NCBI GenBank assembly: GCA_036346395.1
Contig: CM070594.1
Coordinates: forward strand, 31,777,385 to 31,841,384
DNA: 64,000 bases
DNA from: Hsuehochloa calcarea
Lineage: Eukaryota; Streptophyta; Magnoliopsida; Poales; Poaceae
Direction: 5' to 3'
The position numbers and the translations under genes are program-made. Below, piece by piece: positions 10,297 to 20,479 of this stretch. Position 1 is the stretch's first letter. Each line of letters opens with the position of its first letter. A model generated the notes under the pieces. The model had not been told where the DNA came from. It made no database searches and was given only the letters and a program-made list of their open reading frames with translations.

Positions 10297-10707
10297 GGTT
10301 GTGTACGCCTCTTCCCACGGCCGCACAACCCTAGTTCGACCTCCTCACGTCCCCCTATATATACAGTAGCCATCATAGTTTAGGGCTGGGTTTTTCTTAG
10401 ATTATTCTGCCACTTTGCAGTTTCGCCGATTGTTCGGTTTGAGGAACCCTACTTTGTGAACTTTATCCATATTCGCAATACAATTCAGATTGCATCTTCC
10501 TTGTTCTTATGAGTTGCTTCGATTGCTTGTAGGAACACTAACCCTCGTGGTAAGGTTGATCGCGTGCAAACGTGGTCGATAACAACAGTCGTGCGGGTGT
10601 AGCGAATTGCGAGGTGACGGTCTGCAGGTCGGAAGTCTCAAAGCGTCAACGTCCTCACGATGAAATCAATCAAACCTATCGGAAGATCGGGCCGCCGTAC
10701 CTCATCA
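10297..10707 (+). repeat. 3' LTR of element A, 5'-truncated
   Basis: It matches 5277-5696 of the 5' LTR and ends GTACCTCATCA. Its first 45-50 bases are missing, replaced by the integrase join at AGGTTGT. Scattered substitutions from the 5' LTR show that the element is not recent. Confidence 0.8.
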
Positions 10708-11265
10708 TCCACGCCATCCAAACCAATGGTGGTGTTAGTCGAGCCTTCGGGGGCGGTCGCAACAGAGGAGGTTGAGGAAGACAGTGGCCACCCAAGCATG
10801 TTGTACAATGTCTCCTTCATCTCAGACACCATCTTTAGGCACCTTTCTTTCTGCTCGTCAGACATGGCGTCCCAGTTCCTGCCCAGTGCAGGCTGTGAGA
10901 CTAGCTCGGACATGGGTTCATTAGTGCTAGCGGGGTGCATGTTAGGTGGCAAGGAACGTGGATCTGCGACGACAACTTCGGGGGCGCGTGCAGAGGCCAC
11001 CACGTCGCGCCATCGTAGTGGAAGTGGAGTTCGCAGCCATCGTAGATGCAACGGCCATGCAAGGCATCTCGAGCACGTGTCGCCTCACGCCATGATCGAA
11101 ATTGTACCATGGCCTTCACATGGTTGACTCTTGGAACATGGATATTGTCTCCACGCCATATGCCTCGAGGACTTGGTGTAGCACCTCCTCAGTCATCGGA
11201 TAGAGTACATGGCTCACGATGATGCATAGAACGCCGCCCGTGGCCGCCTCCTAGTGGCTCGGCAT
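10708..11265 (-). pseudogene. Leader frame with a PTB-like RRM domain, element B
   Basis: From ATG at 11265 (MPSH, then TAG in place of an expected sense codon) the frame reads IIVSHVLYPMTEEVLHQVLE, AYGVETISMFQEST. After a 1-nt deletion near 11120 it continues VKAMVQFRSWREATRARDA and LHGRCIYDGC. These blocks have the order and spacing of an RRM of plant polypyrimidine-tract-binding proteins, which bind pyrimidine-rich RNA: beta1 IIVSHVLYP, helix 1, beta3 AMVQF, helix 2 EATRARDAL, then IYDGC. A Pro-rich linker and an acidic helix (SDEQKERCLKMVSEMKETL) follow. What I see is the domain similarity; its role as a gag or RNA-binding module is inferred. It is dead here: one stop, one frameshift, 3' truncated. 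Confidence 0.7.
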
Positions 11266-11394
11266 TTTGCCGACTAGGTGGTGAGCGACTCCTCCACCAA
11301 CACTGCCACTGCTCGAATCCAGCCGCCGGTCGCAGCTACCACCACCAATCCTTCCCCCACACCATCTCAACGATAAAAATCCCATGAATCGACT

Positions 11395-11406
11395 GCTCTG
11401 ATACCA
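11395..11406 (-). promoter_or_regulatory. Primer-binding site of element B
   Basis: On the minus strand it reads TGGTATCAGAGC followed by AGTCG, an initiator-Met primer site 2 bp from the LTR end. Confidence 0.85.
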
Positions 11407-11408
11407 GT

Positions 11409-11727
11409 TGGATGAACACCGATACATACCCAATACAGAGCAATATGGTCGTAAGGAACGGGAGATCGGGAGTATCAATCAGACTAGGTAGTAGAAACAA
11501 TTTGGATTGGGGAAATCGGAGAAAAAATTAGAGAGGAAGGAACAGAGCTCGGGGAAATAAGAGAGCCGACGTTTGGCTTTTCATATGTTCTTCGATGCCC
11601 CCTTCGATTGCTACTGCTTGTCTTTTGTACTTGAAGACCAGGACAACCAATGCCTCTTTCTAGCCGATTGGGCCCAGAGCAAGCCCACTGCTTGTCTAAC
11701 GCCACGAAGCCTAATCACCAAATGGTA
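11409..11727 (-). repeat. Probable 5' LTR of element B
   Basis: The end next to the primer site is firm (...TGTTCATCCA on the minus strand). The outer end is placed at a TG (TGATTAGG on the minus strand) near 11727 by inspection only, because the second LTR is missing. Confidence 0.5.
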
Positions 11728-12052
11728 TATGTCCGTGAGGACTCCATCCTAAGGAGCAATAGGTTGCCGACCTTTTGCCCTAATATTTTATGAGATTATC
11801 GATGATTTGCCTCTAAATTAATGTGTAATTGTATCTCACTGACATTAGATTATCAATTCCACGTTAATTACTGTAATAAATTATCAAAACTATAATATTT
11901 TATTGAGTCGCACCTTTGGCCCATCTAGCTGGGGCGGATCTGTGATCCGTTGGATGGGGCTGGACCATCCCCCAACCCCACCCACCCAGCCCCACGGGGT
12001 CGATCCATAGCTCAACCGAATAGAAACGAGCGCCGGCGGCGGACGGTGCGGT
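11728..12052 (+). promoter_or_regulatory. EAF upstream region and 5' UTR
   Basis: This is the 325 bp between element B and the EAF start codon. It has an AT-rich part with a TATAATATTTTATTG stretch at 11890-11905 and a C-rich part with CCCCAACCCCACCC at 11971-11984. The promoter is inferred from position only. Confidence 0.4.
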
Positions 12053-12173
12053 ATGGCGAGCAGCAATAGCGGCAAGCCTAGCACGGCGCCGCAACCGAAC
12101 AGGTGGTACGAGCTCCGGCTTGGCTCCTCCTGCCGCGACCCTTCCCCCACCGCCAAGTACTGCACCCTCCGCT
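12053..12173 (+). CDS. EAF: EAF exon 1
   Basis: ATG at 12053 begins MASSNSGKPSTAPQPN, followed by RWYELRLGSSCRDPSPTAKY, the start of the EAF domain. The exon ends one base into a Tyr codon (CTCCGCT), and the donor is GTACGA at 12174. I chose this ATG because it is the only in-frame Met before the conserved WYxLRLGSS block. Confidence 0.85.
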
Positions 12174-13664
12174 GTACGATCTCAAAATCCCCCCTCGCTC
12201 TCTTGTTGTTACTCACGAATCACATCAGCATCTCGTCAAAATTGCATGTGTAGCATAACATCGCCCTAGTGTAGGATCCTCATCGGCGATAATTTGAGCG
12301 TTGTTTAGTGGGATGGAGGTAGGGTTTCTTGGACCGAGTGTAGGCATGGTTCGTGATGCGTGGCGTGTTGAAATTCGTGGTCTGTAACTCCAATTGGTGA
12401 CCGCAGCCTTCCCTGGTAAGCTGGTACCGACCTTTGGGTTGTGATTGCTTTGCCGCGTAGTGCTCTTAGTGCTTGATGTGGTAACTCATCTTTGTGGTCT
12501 TTTCTGTGAATTTGTTTTGTTCCGCTGAATACGTCTCGCTTCGTAGATCAGGTAGCGATTGTTGTTTCGCTAAAATTATGGTGTGGTTAGATGACAACCG
12601 CAAAAAGAATTATTTGAAAGGATTAAACTCACAACAAAATTATTTTGCCAAATACTATGGTATGTTTTCCGTATCCGTGGTAGATAGTAAGGAATCAGTT
12701 TTTTTTTTAATTATTTTATTTAGGTCTCTTACATTGATTTCTTGGTTGTTTGGTCAGTCACTTCATTGCTTTCTTGGTTACATAGGAGAACATCGTCGTT
12801 ATATATAATTTTGGCTGTAAATATCATGATCCCTATCTTTGTGGGAATGTTTGCATGATTTAGATTTGATATGGTGGAGAAAATATTCCCAGTTTCATTC
12901 GGTATGAAGAGTCACCACAACAAGAACGATAGACGAATAATGATAACAATAACACGTTGGCTTGTCGTGAAGAATGTGTCCTTTATCCTCTCTTTTCTAA
13001 GTACTTCTAGTCACTTTGTGGCCTCAGTGTCTCTCCTCTCTTTTCTCTTTCGGTTTATACATCTTTTTGGCCTTCTTATTCCATAAGTCATGGTTTTCAT
13101 CAGGTAGGACTCCCTCTTAAATTGGAGATTGTGAACTTGCATCCCTGAACCATCCAACTTGACCAATTTGAAACCCCAAGTCAGGCAGGATTTAGCTCAA
13201 GCCCGGTTCCTTGGAATAATTAGAAATTAAATTTATCTCAATGAAATAATGGTGGGCTTAGCAGTTTGCACACAGTAGTTGAGGGCACCTTTTGTTTTGG
13301 CTCCATGCACATTTATTGACGAAAAAAAATTGAACTGAGAAACAGGTCCTGCTAGTAGTTTCTTTATTGTACCTCCTTATTGTGTTCGTACTTCGTACTA
13401 CTGGGCCATACGAATCCTTTTCATTATTAATTTTTCACTATGCCCCAGAAATTAAGTCATTGGCTATCAAAAAGAATCAAAATTGGCGTTCACCAAAATG
13501 GGAAGGATTATTTTTCTAATTTTTTCTTCCGCTGATGTCTTGAAAACTGAAAAGCTGCCATGGCTGTGTAATTCTACTTCAAACCAGCAAATTGCTGTCC
13601 TGGGCAATTGTTATCATTCTCCAGTGTTGAACTTGGGCATATCGCTTCAGCCTTCACTGAATGT
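12174..13664 (+). other. Intron 1 of EAF, 5' part
   Basis: AT-rich intron sequence. The short frames have no recognisable family and no exon-like continuity. I see nothing else in it. Confidence 0.6.
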
Positions 13665-13669
13665 CCAAC

Positions 13670-14072
13670 TGTCACGCTCGGGAATACTGTTTACGAGTGT
13701 GAATAGTGTGTGTGGTACTGTAGCACCATGCGCTGTTCATGTCAGGGCTGCGGGTGCATTAGTAGTTGGAAAATAGAGATAAGAATATTTAGCTTCCTTG
13801 TTAGTTGGGTTTACTTCCTTAGATATATTCCACCTAATAGAGATAGGTTTCCTTAGAAATAGAGATTGTTTCTTATGGGTCAAGTCGGATTGTCCCTATA
13901 AATAGGATAACACGTATCCATTATCAATCAAGCAAGAAAGATGAATTAATCTAGTTTCCTTCCAAGGTTCTATCATCTTAGTTTATAGTCTAATATCTCA
14001 TCCCACCAAACCGCTGCCGTTCGGCCTTCTTCTTGGCGGTGTTTACCCCGTCATGAACCAAGGTTCGTAACA
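13670..14072 (+). repeat. 5' LTR of element C (403 bp)
   Basis: Starts TGTCACGCTCGGG and ends TTCGTAACA. A promoter-like TATAAATAGG lies at 13899-13908. Confidence 0.85.
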
Positions 14073-14148
14073 TTTGGAATCAGAGCAGTCGACACCTTCC
14101 CACAACTTCTGCTACCATGGTTATGGTGACAGATCAAACCATCAGACC

Positions 14149-14564
14149 TAGTGGTGGCCAGATGGGTTACCCGGCACGTCGCATCCTGGTCCACGAATTA
14201 AACGAGACGGGCCGTGCTGGCGAGGTAGCCTAGGCACGGCTCGACGGCCTTCGTGCCGTGCCGACCTGAGCTGGTTGGCCCGAAGCCATGTTCGGCCCAC
14301 TTAGCATGTAGAAAATGAGACAAGCATATTGAAAATGTAATAAAGAGCTTTATTAATGTTCAAATGGCTCTCTCTCTGTCCTCTGGCCTTCCCTCCCTCT
14401 CCCCTCTCCGCAGCCGAGCCACATGGGCCGTGCTGGGCTCGTACCGTGCCTTGCACGGCTCGACATTGTGCCTGTCGTGCTGGCCCGTGAATAGTGCATG
14501 CCGTGCCTTGGCCGGGCCAACAGTATCGTGTCTCGGGCCAGCACGACCCATCTGGCCACCTCTA
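14149..14564. mobile_element. hAT-type MITE inside element C (416 bp)
   Basis: Terminal inverted repeats (TAGTGGTGGCCAGATGGGT and, from the right, TAGAGGTGGCCAGATGGGT) are flanked by the exact 8-bp duplication ATCAGACC (14141-14148 and 14565-14572). An 8-bp duplication with TAG-RGGTGGC ends is diagnostic of hAT elements. It carries no transposase. Confidence 0.9.
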
Positions 14565-15104
14565 ATCAGACCGCTGTCGAGTCATTGGCCGTGATAAAGT
14601 ATAACGCGAACAAGACAGCCATGAGTACTAACAACAACGACAAGAAGATGGTGGTCATCTTCCTTGACATGCATCCTACTTTATAGAAGATGATCGCGGA
14701 TCAGAAGGAGAAGAAGGCGCAAGAGGTGGCGGTGTTTCCAGCAACCACAGTGATGTTCTCGGAACTTGCCGCAACGATACCGTTTCCTGCCATAGCGTCG
14801 TCGAAGCCTACCACAATAGAGCTAAAACCTTTAGCGGTGCTGCCACGTCTTGTCGCGAAGCTGGCGGAGCCTACCGCGGCCCTACCGAAGTAAGTCGTGT
14901 CCACTGCGGCGCTGTCAGGGTTGCTGCCATAGCTGCCGCAGCAATTAATGAGTTTGCCGCAACCACGTGTGGAGGCAACGATCTCCAAGGACTGATGTCA
15001 CCATCGCAGCCTCTCGTTAACATGCGGTCACCTAGGGCTTCAGGCCTTCAGCCATGGCCGCCGCCACAGCTCGAGGACGAGTTATTGCTGAAGTGGGGAG
15101 AAGT

Positions 15105-15362
15105 TGTCACATGCTGGAATGTTGTTCACGAGCGTGGATAGTACGCACGGTGCTGTAGCACTGGCATGAAAGCACCGTGCATTGTTCATGCTGGGCCCGC
15201 AGGTGTATTAGTAGTTGGGAAATAGAGATAAAAATAGTTAGTTTCATTGTTAGTTGGGTTTACTTTCTTAGAGATATATTCCATCTAATAGAGATATGTT
15301 TCCTTAGAAATAGAAATTGTTTTTTAGGGGTCAAGCCCCGTTATGAACCAAGGTTCGTGACA
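15105..15362 (+). repeat. 3' LTR of element C, internally deleted (258 bp)
   Basis: It matches the 5' LTR at both ends (TGTCAC...TTCGTGACA) but jumps from GTCAAG to CCCCGTTATGAACC, losing about 145 bp that include the TATA-like box. Confidence 0.8.
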
Positions 15363-15367
15363 CCAAC

Positions 15368-15707
15368 GCAAGTACATTTTTGTTGGCTGCTTTCCAGCAT
15401 TCTCTTCCATGTGGTACTATTTTTTGACAACTGAGTTCTAAATCACATTTTTTTTACAGATAGGCACATGCTATCGATATATGTAATGCGTTGATCCATG
15501 CACACTCATCTTTAAACTTTCTTTATGGTTATCTGGGTATTCAGCTGTTGGCTATGTCTATGAGGCGTTAGAGGCCATTTGATCTCTCCTTCCAGTCACT
15601 AACTGGATGTTAATAAAATTATCATACCTTTAGTTATTTCTTTCTCGTGTATTGTATGTGAATTTCCTACAACAAAAATTATCACAGTGGGCATAATTGA
15701 CTAGGAA
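15368..15707 (+). other. Intron 1 of EAF, between element C and the tandem duplication
   Basis: AT-rich intron sequence with no element borders or coding signal that I can see. Confidence 0.5.
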
Positions 15708-15923
15708 GCAAGCAAAGCTAGTTCCTCTATAGTTTCTAGCATTCTAACTGCATAGTTTTGTGATCTGTAAAAGCTCACGTGTCCTTATTCTTTGATGTTA
15801 TCGTAATCAGATTGTGCAAGCAAAGCTAGTTCCTCTATAGTTTCTAGCATTCTAACTGCATAGTTTTGTGATCTGTGAAAGCTCACGTGTCCTTATTCTT
15901 TGATGTTATCCTAATCAGATTAT
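15708..15923 (+). repeat. 108-bp tandem duplication before exon 2
   Basis: Units 15708-15815 and 15816-15923 differ at only two or three bases. The second unit ends 33 bp before the exon 2 acceptor, so the likely branch-point region is present twice. Confidence 0.9.
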
Positions 15924-15956
15924 GCATTAAATCAATTTCTTTTGTTTGAGTGACAG

Positions 15957-16315
15957 ATGAATTTAAGCCAGCATCCATTGATAAGACTCAAGCTGGGTCT
16001 CTGCAGAAGACCAAAGATAACCGGGTTACTGTGGAATTCCATAATAATCAGCCTGGCAAGCCTAAGGTGACATTCGAGGGAAGCCAAGAAGAGTACAAGG
16101 ATAATGATGGTGTCTTGTTTTTTGATGGCGAGACCTTTCGTTTGGAGCGGTTACATCGGGCTGTCAAGAGATTAAGGCATGTCCGAGTTCCAGGAGAGTC
16201 TGCAGCAGCTACTTTGCCAACTACAACTTCTGGAATGGGTGAATCTCAATCTCCTCCATTAGCGAAAGTTGGCAAGTCGCAGACCATGAGCAAACCTGCT
16301 GTACTCTCAGTTCCA
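15957..16315 (+). CDS. EAF: EAF exon 2, core of the EAF domain
   Basis: The acceptor TGACAG at 15951-15956 is followed by ATGAATTTAAG, which completes the split Tyr codon (YEFKPASID). The exon encodes the heart of the family: EFKPASIDKTQAG, the VTVEFHN strand, KPKVTFEG, and GVLFFDGETFRLERL with RLRHVRVPGE. FKPASID and the FxLERL block are the strongest family markers. It ends ...VLSVP in phase 0 with donor GTAAGT at 16316. Confidence 0.9.
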
Positions 16316-16952
16316 GTAAGTTCTATTAGTATTTTAGATTCCCTAGCTAAGTGTTGGTCATTATTCTATCATTTGTTAGCTATTCACTTAGATCGAGAGA
16401 AAAGAGAAAAGCTGAGATAATATTTGAATAATAGGCTGGTTGTTGTGCTAATGTGCTTTAAGCCTTTAGTTGCAAATTTTTTGTTTGATTTTAACCATTC
16501 AATCAATTTATAGTTTAGTATTTTGAAAGGTCAAACATTGGATAGCGAGTTCGCACAATATTTATCACATAAATACTGTATAGGACAACTTATGAAGGTT
16601 TATTTTCCAAAATATTGTAGTTGGCTCCATTCCATTTCTTTAAATGTGGATCTTGGTGACTTGATAAAAATGACCATGTTCAACTACTCTGCTTACTGCA
16701 TAAATCCTAATTAACTCTTGTTGGGATGGCAATTGGCCTGGGGCCGACTGGCCCAGGGATTGTTTTCCTATCCTCATCTTCATTCTTTTTCATCAAAGAA
16801 AGCCTTATCCAATCCCTGTCCCTGATGGGGATTTTGTTAGGACCATTACCTGGTCAAATAAAAGTGTTAGATGGATGTGGGAATTTGTTAACATGTTGTA
16901 GAATCATTCTTTATTTGCATAATGACACCAAACACTTTTTGTTTCCAAGTTT
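16316..16952 (+). other. Intron 2 of EAF, 5' part
   Basis: AT-rich intron sequence from donor GTAAGT to the hAT insertion. No coding or element signature is visible. Confidence 0.6.
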
Positions 16953-17560
16953 GTTATCATCGAGGTTGAAGAAAGCGCTAGGTGCTAGTCGAGTGGGACG
17001 CTAGGTGCTAGTCGAGCGGTGGCCGCCGCCTAGCGCCTAGGCTACCGACTAGGCTACAATGCTTAAGTCCATAACTATCGAACGAAGCCCACTCGGCCCA
17101 ACTATCGATTGAACCAACCTTAGCTGCTCGCAACTACTCCCCCTCATTCACATAGTCTTCCTCCTTTCTTCCTTCGCACCGACGAGTTGAGCCAGATCCC
17201 GATGATCTCGCCGCTGGCCCGAGATCTACGTGCACCAACGCCACCTTCCATTTTCTTCTTCGTCCCCAGCGTCGCTCCACACGCCTCCACCCCCACGCTC
17301 ACCCCCGCTTCCACCACCCGCAGCGGCGTGGTGCTCGCCGCCCTTTCCGCGTCGTCCCTTCTTTCCTCACGCCCTCGCCAACCCCACCCACCCTAATATT
17401 CCCTTGGTGGCGGCGCGGGGGCGAGAAGCAGAGCAGAGAGGGCGGAGCAGGGGTGAAAACCAGAGTAGTCAGCAGAGGGCAGATCGGGCGCGATGCAGAG
17501 AGCAGAGGCGAGAAGAAAGCGCAGCCGGTGTGGGGGCGAATACGTCGATTCGGCAGCGAT

Positions 17561-17664
17561 TGTTGGAACGAACTCATCTATTCCAATGGGTTAAAAGGCA
17601 ACATATACAGGTTACATGTGTACGAAAATATGCAAAGAACACCCTATACACGTCATATCTGACA
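17561..17664 (-). repeat. 3' LTR of Copia F (104 bp)
   Basis: TGTTGGAACGAACTC to ATATCTGACA in plus-strand reading. It matches 22176-22282 with scattered changes. Confidence 0.85.
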
Positions 17665-17739
17665 CCCCCTTCGAACTCATGGTGGATCAACAACATTGAG
17701 TTTGGAGAGGTAGAAGCTGTGCTGAGCTCTAGTCTGCGT

Positions 17740-18990
17740 CTTGGTTAAGAAATCTGCTAACTGAAGCTCCGAAGGCACATACTGAACAATAATTTGGTCC
17801 TGCACCTGCTATCTCATGAACGAAGCATCTACTCCGGTATGCTTGGTGAGCTCATGCTTCACTGGATCTGGAGCAATGCTGATCACACCAGTGTTGTCTG
17901 ATAAGAGAGGAGTTGGTGCAGAAGGTGAAACACCGAAATCCTCAAGTAGCCACTGAGGCCAAGTGATATCAGTTGTTAACACCTCCATGGTTCGCAACTC
18001 AGCCTCAGCACTCAAACGGGAAACAATAGTCTGCTTTTTGGTCTTCTAGGTAATCAGAGAGGAGCCAAGGAAAACACAATAGGTAGCAAGAGATCAGCGA
18101 TCAGAGGGATCGCTAGCCCAGGTCGCCTCAAGTACGCCTGCAGCTACAAAGGGCTAGAACGAGGAAAGAAAAGGCGACGACTGATGGTCCCACGAAGATA
18201 TCGCGGAACATGAAGGTGACTATAGTGGAGCTAAGTTTGAGTAGAAACGAACTGACTCTGAATGTGGACAGGGTGAGAAATGTCAGGTCGAGTGATTCCA
18301 AGGTAGACGAGGCTCCCGACAAGATGACGGTAGCAAGTAGGATTCTCAAGAAGTTCCTCATCAGTGGGCCGAAGGTGAACACCAAGGATCCCTTGAATGT
18401 ACTTCCCCTGAGAGAGGTAGTAGCCCTTAGGCGTGGAGATGACCTCAATCCCAAGGAAGTACCGAAGAGGACCCAAATCAGACATCAAGAACTTCTCACT
18501 GAGACGCTCCTTCACAAAATCAATGTACTGAGTCGTCTCGAATAATGATCATATTATCTACAGAGGAGCGTCCGACCCCGAAGAGGTGTACAAAGAGGGT
18601 AGGGTTGTGATCACTGGCGGAGAAGCCAACAACAGTGATAGCAAAGTAGAAATAGTCAAACCAAGCATGAAGGGTTTGCTTGAGCCCATAAAGAGAACGA
18701 CGAAGGCGACAAACCATACCAGCAGGGACATAATACCCAGGGTCGGCTGCATGTAGACCTCACACAACTTGCCATTGAGAAAGACATTCTTGACGTCTAA
18801 CTGAGAGACGGGCCACTGTCGAATAGAGACCACAACAAGAATAGTGCGAGCAGTGGTCATGTGGGCGATAGGAGAGAAGGTCTCATCGTAGTCACGACCA
18901 TGCTCCTGCGGAAAACCATGAGACACAAGACTAGCCTTATAGCGTTCAAGAGAACCATCCGAGCGGGTCTTGATCTTGTACACTCACTTG
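17740..18990 (-). pseudogene. RT and RNase H of Copia F, frameshifted
   Basis: RNase H at 17809-18015 shows AEAELRTMEVLTTDITW, LLSDNTGVISIA and DPVKHELTKHTGVDASFMR. RT pieces at 18231-18983 show YKASLVSHGFPQEHGRDYDET, SQLDVKNVFLNGKL, RRSLYGLKQ and KFLMSDLGPLRYFLGIEV. The catalytic YVDD reads SVDN (18553-18564), so RT would be inactive even if the frame were intact. At least three frame breaks separate the pieces. Confidence 0.8.
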
Positions 18991-19446
18991 CACGTGATGG
19001 GAGTGATGCGCAGGTAAGGGCACAAGATCCTTAGTGCTAGTACGCTCCAAAGAAGCAATCTCCTTAGACATCGCAAGCTGCCACTCAGGGTGAGAAGTAG
19101 CCTCACGGTAGGTTGTAGGCTCAGAAAGAGCTGCGGCTGCAAAGCTGTAGTGCTCAAGAGGCTTGACAATGCGATGATCACAAAGATCGTATCTGGGAAA
19201 AGGCAAAACAGGACCCAGCAAGGACAGAGGAGAGCTGTGAACAGGGCCCAACAAAGACGGAGGCTTAACTAGACTAGTAGGCCGAGGACGGCGAGTAGTG
19301 CAGAGGAAAGGGTGAAATCTCAACAAAAGAACTGGAAGGAAACAACGGCAAAGGGGGAACTGGTGGAGCTGGAGGAGAGGGAAGCGATGAAGGTGGAAGT
19401 GGAAGCGAAGCAGAAGTGGAAGTGGAAAGCTAAATGTCAACAAAAG

Positions 19447-20290
19447 TCAGAAATAAGATCGACTCAACAAGAGACTCTGAGCTGAAGTAGAGGGATGAGG
19501 GTAGTAAGGCCGGGACTCATCGAAGCTGACATCCCGAGAGATCCTCATCCGGTGAGCAACAGGGTCGTAGCAGCGATAACCCTTATGTTTAAGACTGTAG
19601 CCAAGAAAAACACACTCAACCGACTGAGCAGTCAGCTTGGTGCGCTCACGAGGTGGAACAAGGACGAAGTAGACACAGCTGAAACAACGAAGGTGACTGT
19701 ACTTGGGAGCCTGACCGTAGAGATACTCGACAGGAGTAGAATCCTGAAGAGCGGTGGAAGGCTGCATGTTGATGAGGAAAGCAGCAGTGGAGATAGCCTC
19801 AGCCCAGAAGTGAGATGGAACAGAAGAGGCAAGCATGAGAGCGCGAACTGTCCCAAGCAAGTGATGATGCTTACGCTCAGAGATACCATTCTGAGCGTGA
19901 GCACCAGGACAAGAGTGCTGGGGAAGAGTACCTTGCTCAGTGAGAAAGCAGCTCAAAGCAGCAGATAGGTACTCGCCAGCAGAATCAGCACGAAAAACAC
20001 GAATGACCAAATCAAATTGAGTGTGAACCATGGTGGAAAAACTCTGGTAAATAGAGAGAACCTGACTGTGAAAGGACATGAAGTAGATCCAAGTATGATG
20101 AGAATAATCATCAATAAAGATCACATAGTATCGATGACCCTCTTTTGAAACGAAGGGAGCCGGACCCCAAATGTCGGAGTGAATAAGATCAAAAGGATGA
20201 GCCGAGACAGAATTACTAGAGGAATAGGGAAGCTGCAGCTACTTGCCAAGCTTTCAACCCATACAAGGTAAAAAGGTGTCACTGGATACA
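19447..20290 (-). pseudogene. Integrase of Copia F
   Basis: A 225-codon frame (19447-20124) carries the rve catalytic core: Asp in FIDDYSHHTW, Asp in FRADSAGEYL, and Glu in NGISERKHHHLLGTVRALM. FWAEAISTAAFLIN and VFLGYSLKHKGYRCYDP, typical of Copia integrase, follow. The catalytic triad looks intact. The HHCC and GAG-pre-integrase part upstream (20280-20480) is broken. This is the best preserved frame of F. Confidence 0.8.
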
Positions 20291-20479
20291 TGCCCAAGAA
20301 GAGCATGACCTACTAGAGAAGACAATCATGATCCACGGAGATGACCTAAACGATGGTGCCACCGAGCAAAGGAAATAGTAGAGGACGCAACAAAAACAGA
20401 GACAGGTGTAGTGACTTGCTGGCTGGTGGAGGCAGCGGAAGGAAGGTGCAGCCAATCGAGCTCCCAAAGACGCTTCAAA

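Larger units (their letters stand above)
5231..10707 (+). mobile_element. Gypsy-type retrotransposon A, internally deleted
   Basis: It has a complete 5' LTR (5231-5696), a primer-binding site, a leader, gag, gag-protease and a sliver of integrase, and a 3' LTR lacking its 5' part (10297-10707). RT and RNase H are gone. A solo LTR sits inside gag. No target-site duplication is expected because the left side is another polyprotein tail. It abuts element B at 10708. Confidence 0.8.
10708..11727 (-). mobile_element. Retroelement fragment B, minus strand
   Basis: An LTR (11409 to about 11727), a primer-binding site (11395-11406) and the first reading frame (11265 down to 10708) are present. The rest is cut off by element A at 10708. 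The short LTR and layout suggest Copia, but no pol remains to prove it. It lies about 330 bp upstream of the EAF start codon in the opposite orientation, so it may have displaced part of that gene's promoter. Confidence 0.65.
13670..15362 (+). mobile_element. Small non-autonomous LTR element C in intron 1
   Basis: LTRs at 13670-14072 and 15105-15362 are flanked by the exact 5-bp duplication CCAAC (13665-13669 and 15363-15367). A primer site (TTTGGAATCAGAGCAGTCG, one mismatch to the Met site) starts at 14073, and a purine tract (GAAGTGGGGAGAAGT) precedes the 3' LTR. Without the MITE inside it, the internal region is only about 0.6 kb. It has no pol and only a short gag-like frame (14690-14893). 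This fits a TRIM/SMART-type parasite of an autonomous family. Confidence 0.85.

Noticed and set aside
17187..17748. 172-codon and 92-codon frames in the left arm of hAT element G
   Set aside because: They are low-complexity Pro/Ser/Arg products that run across the LTR border of Copia F, so they cannot be one gene.
19495..19968. 157-codon plus-strand frame
   Set aside because: It is antisense to the intact integrase frame of Copia F.
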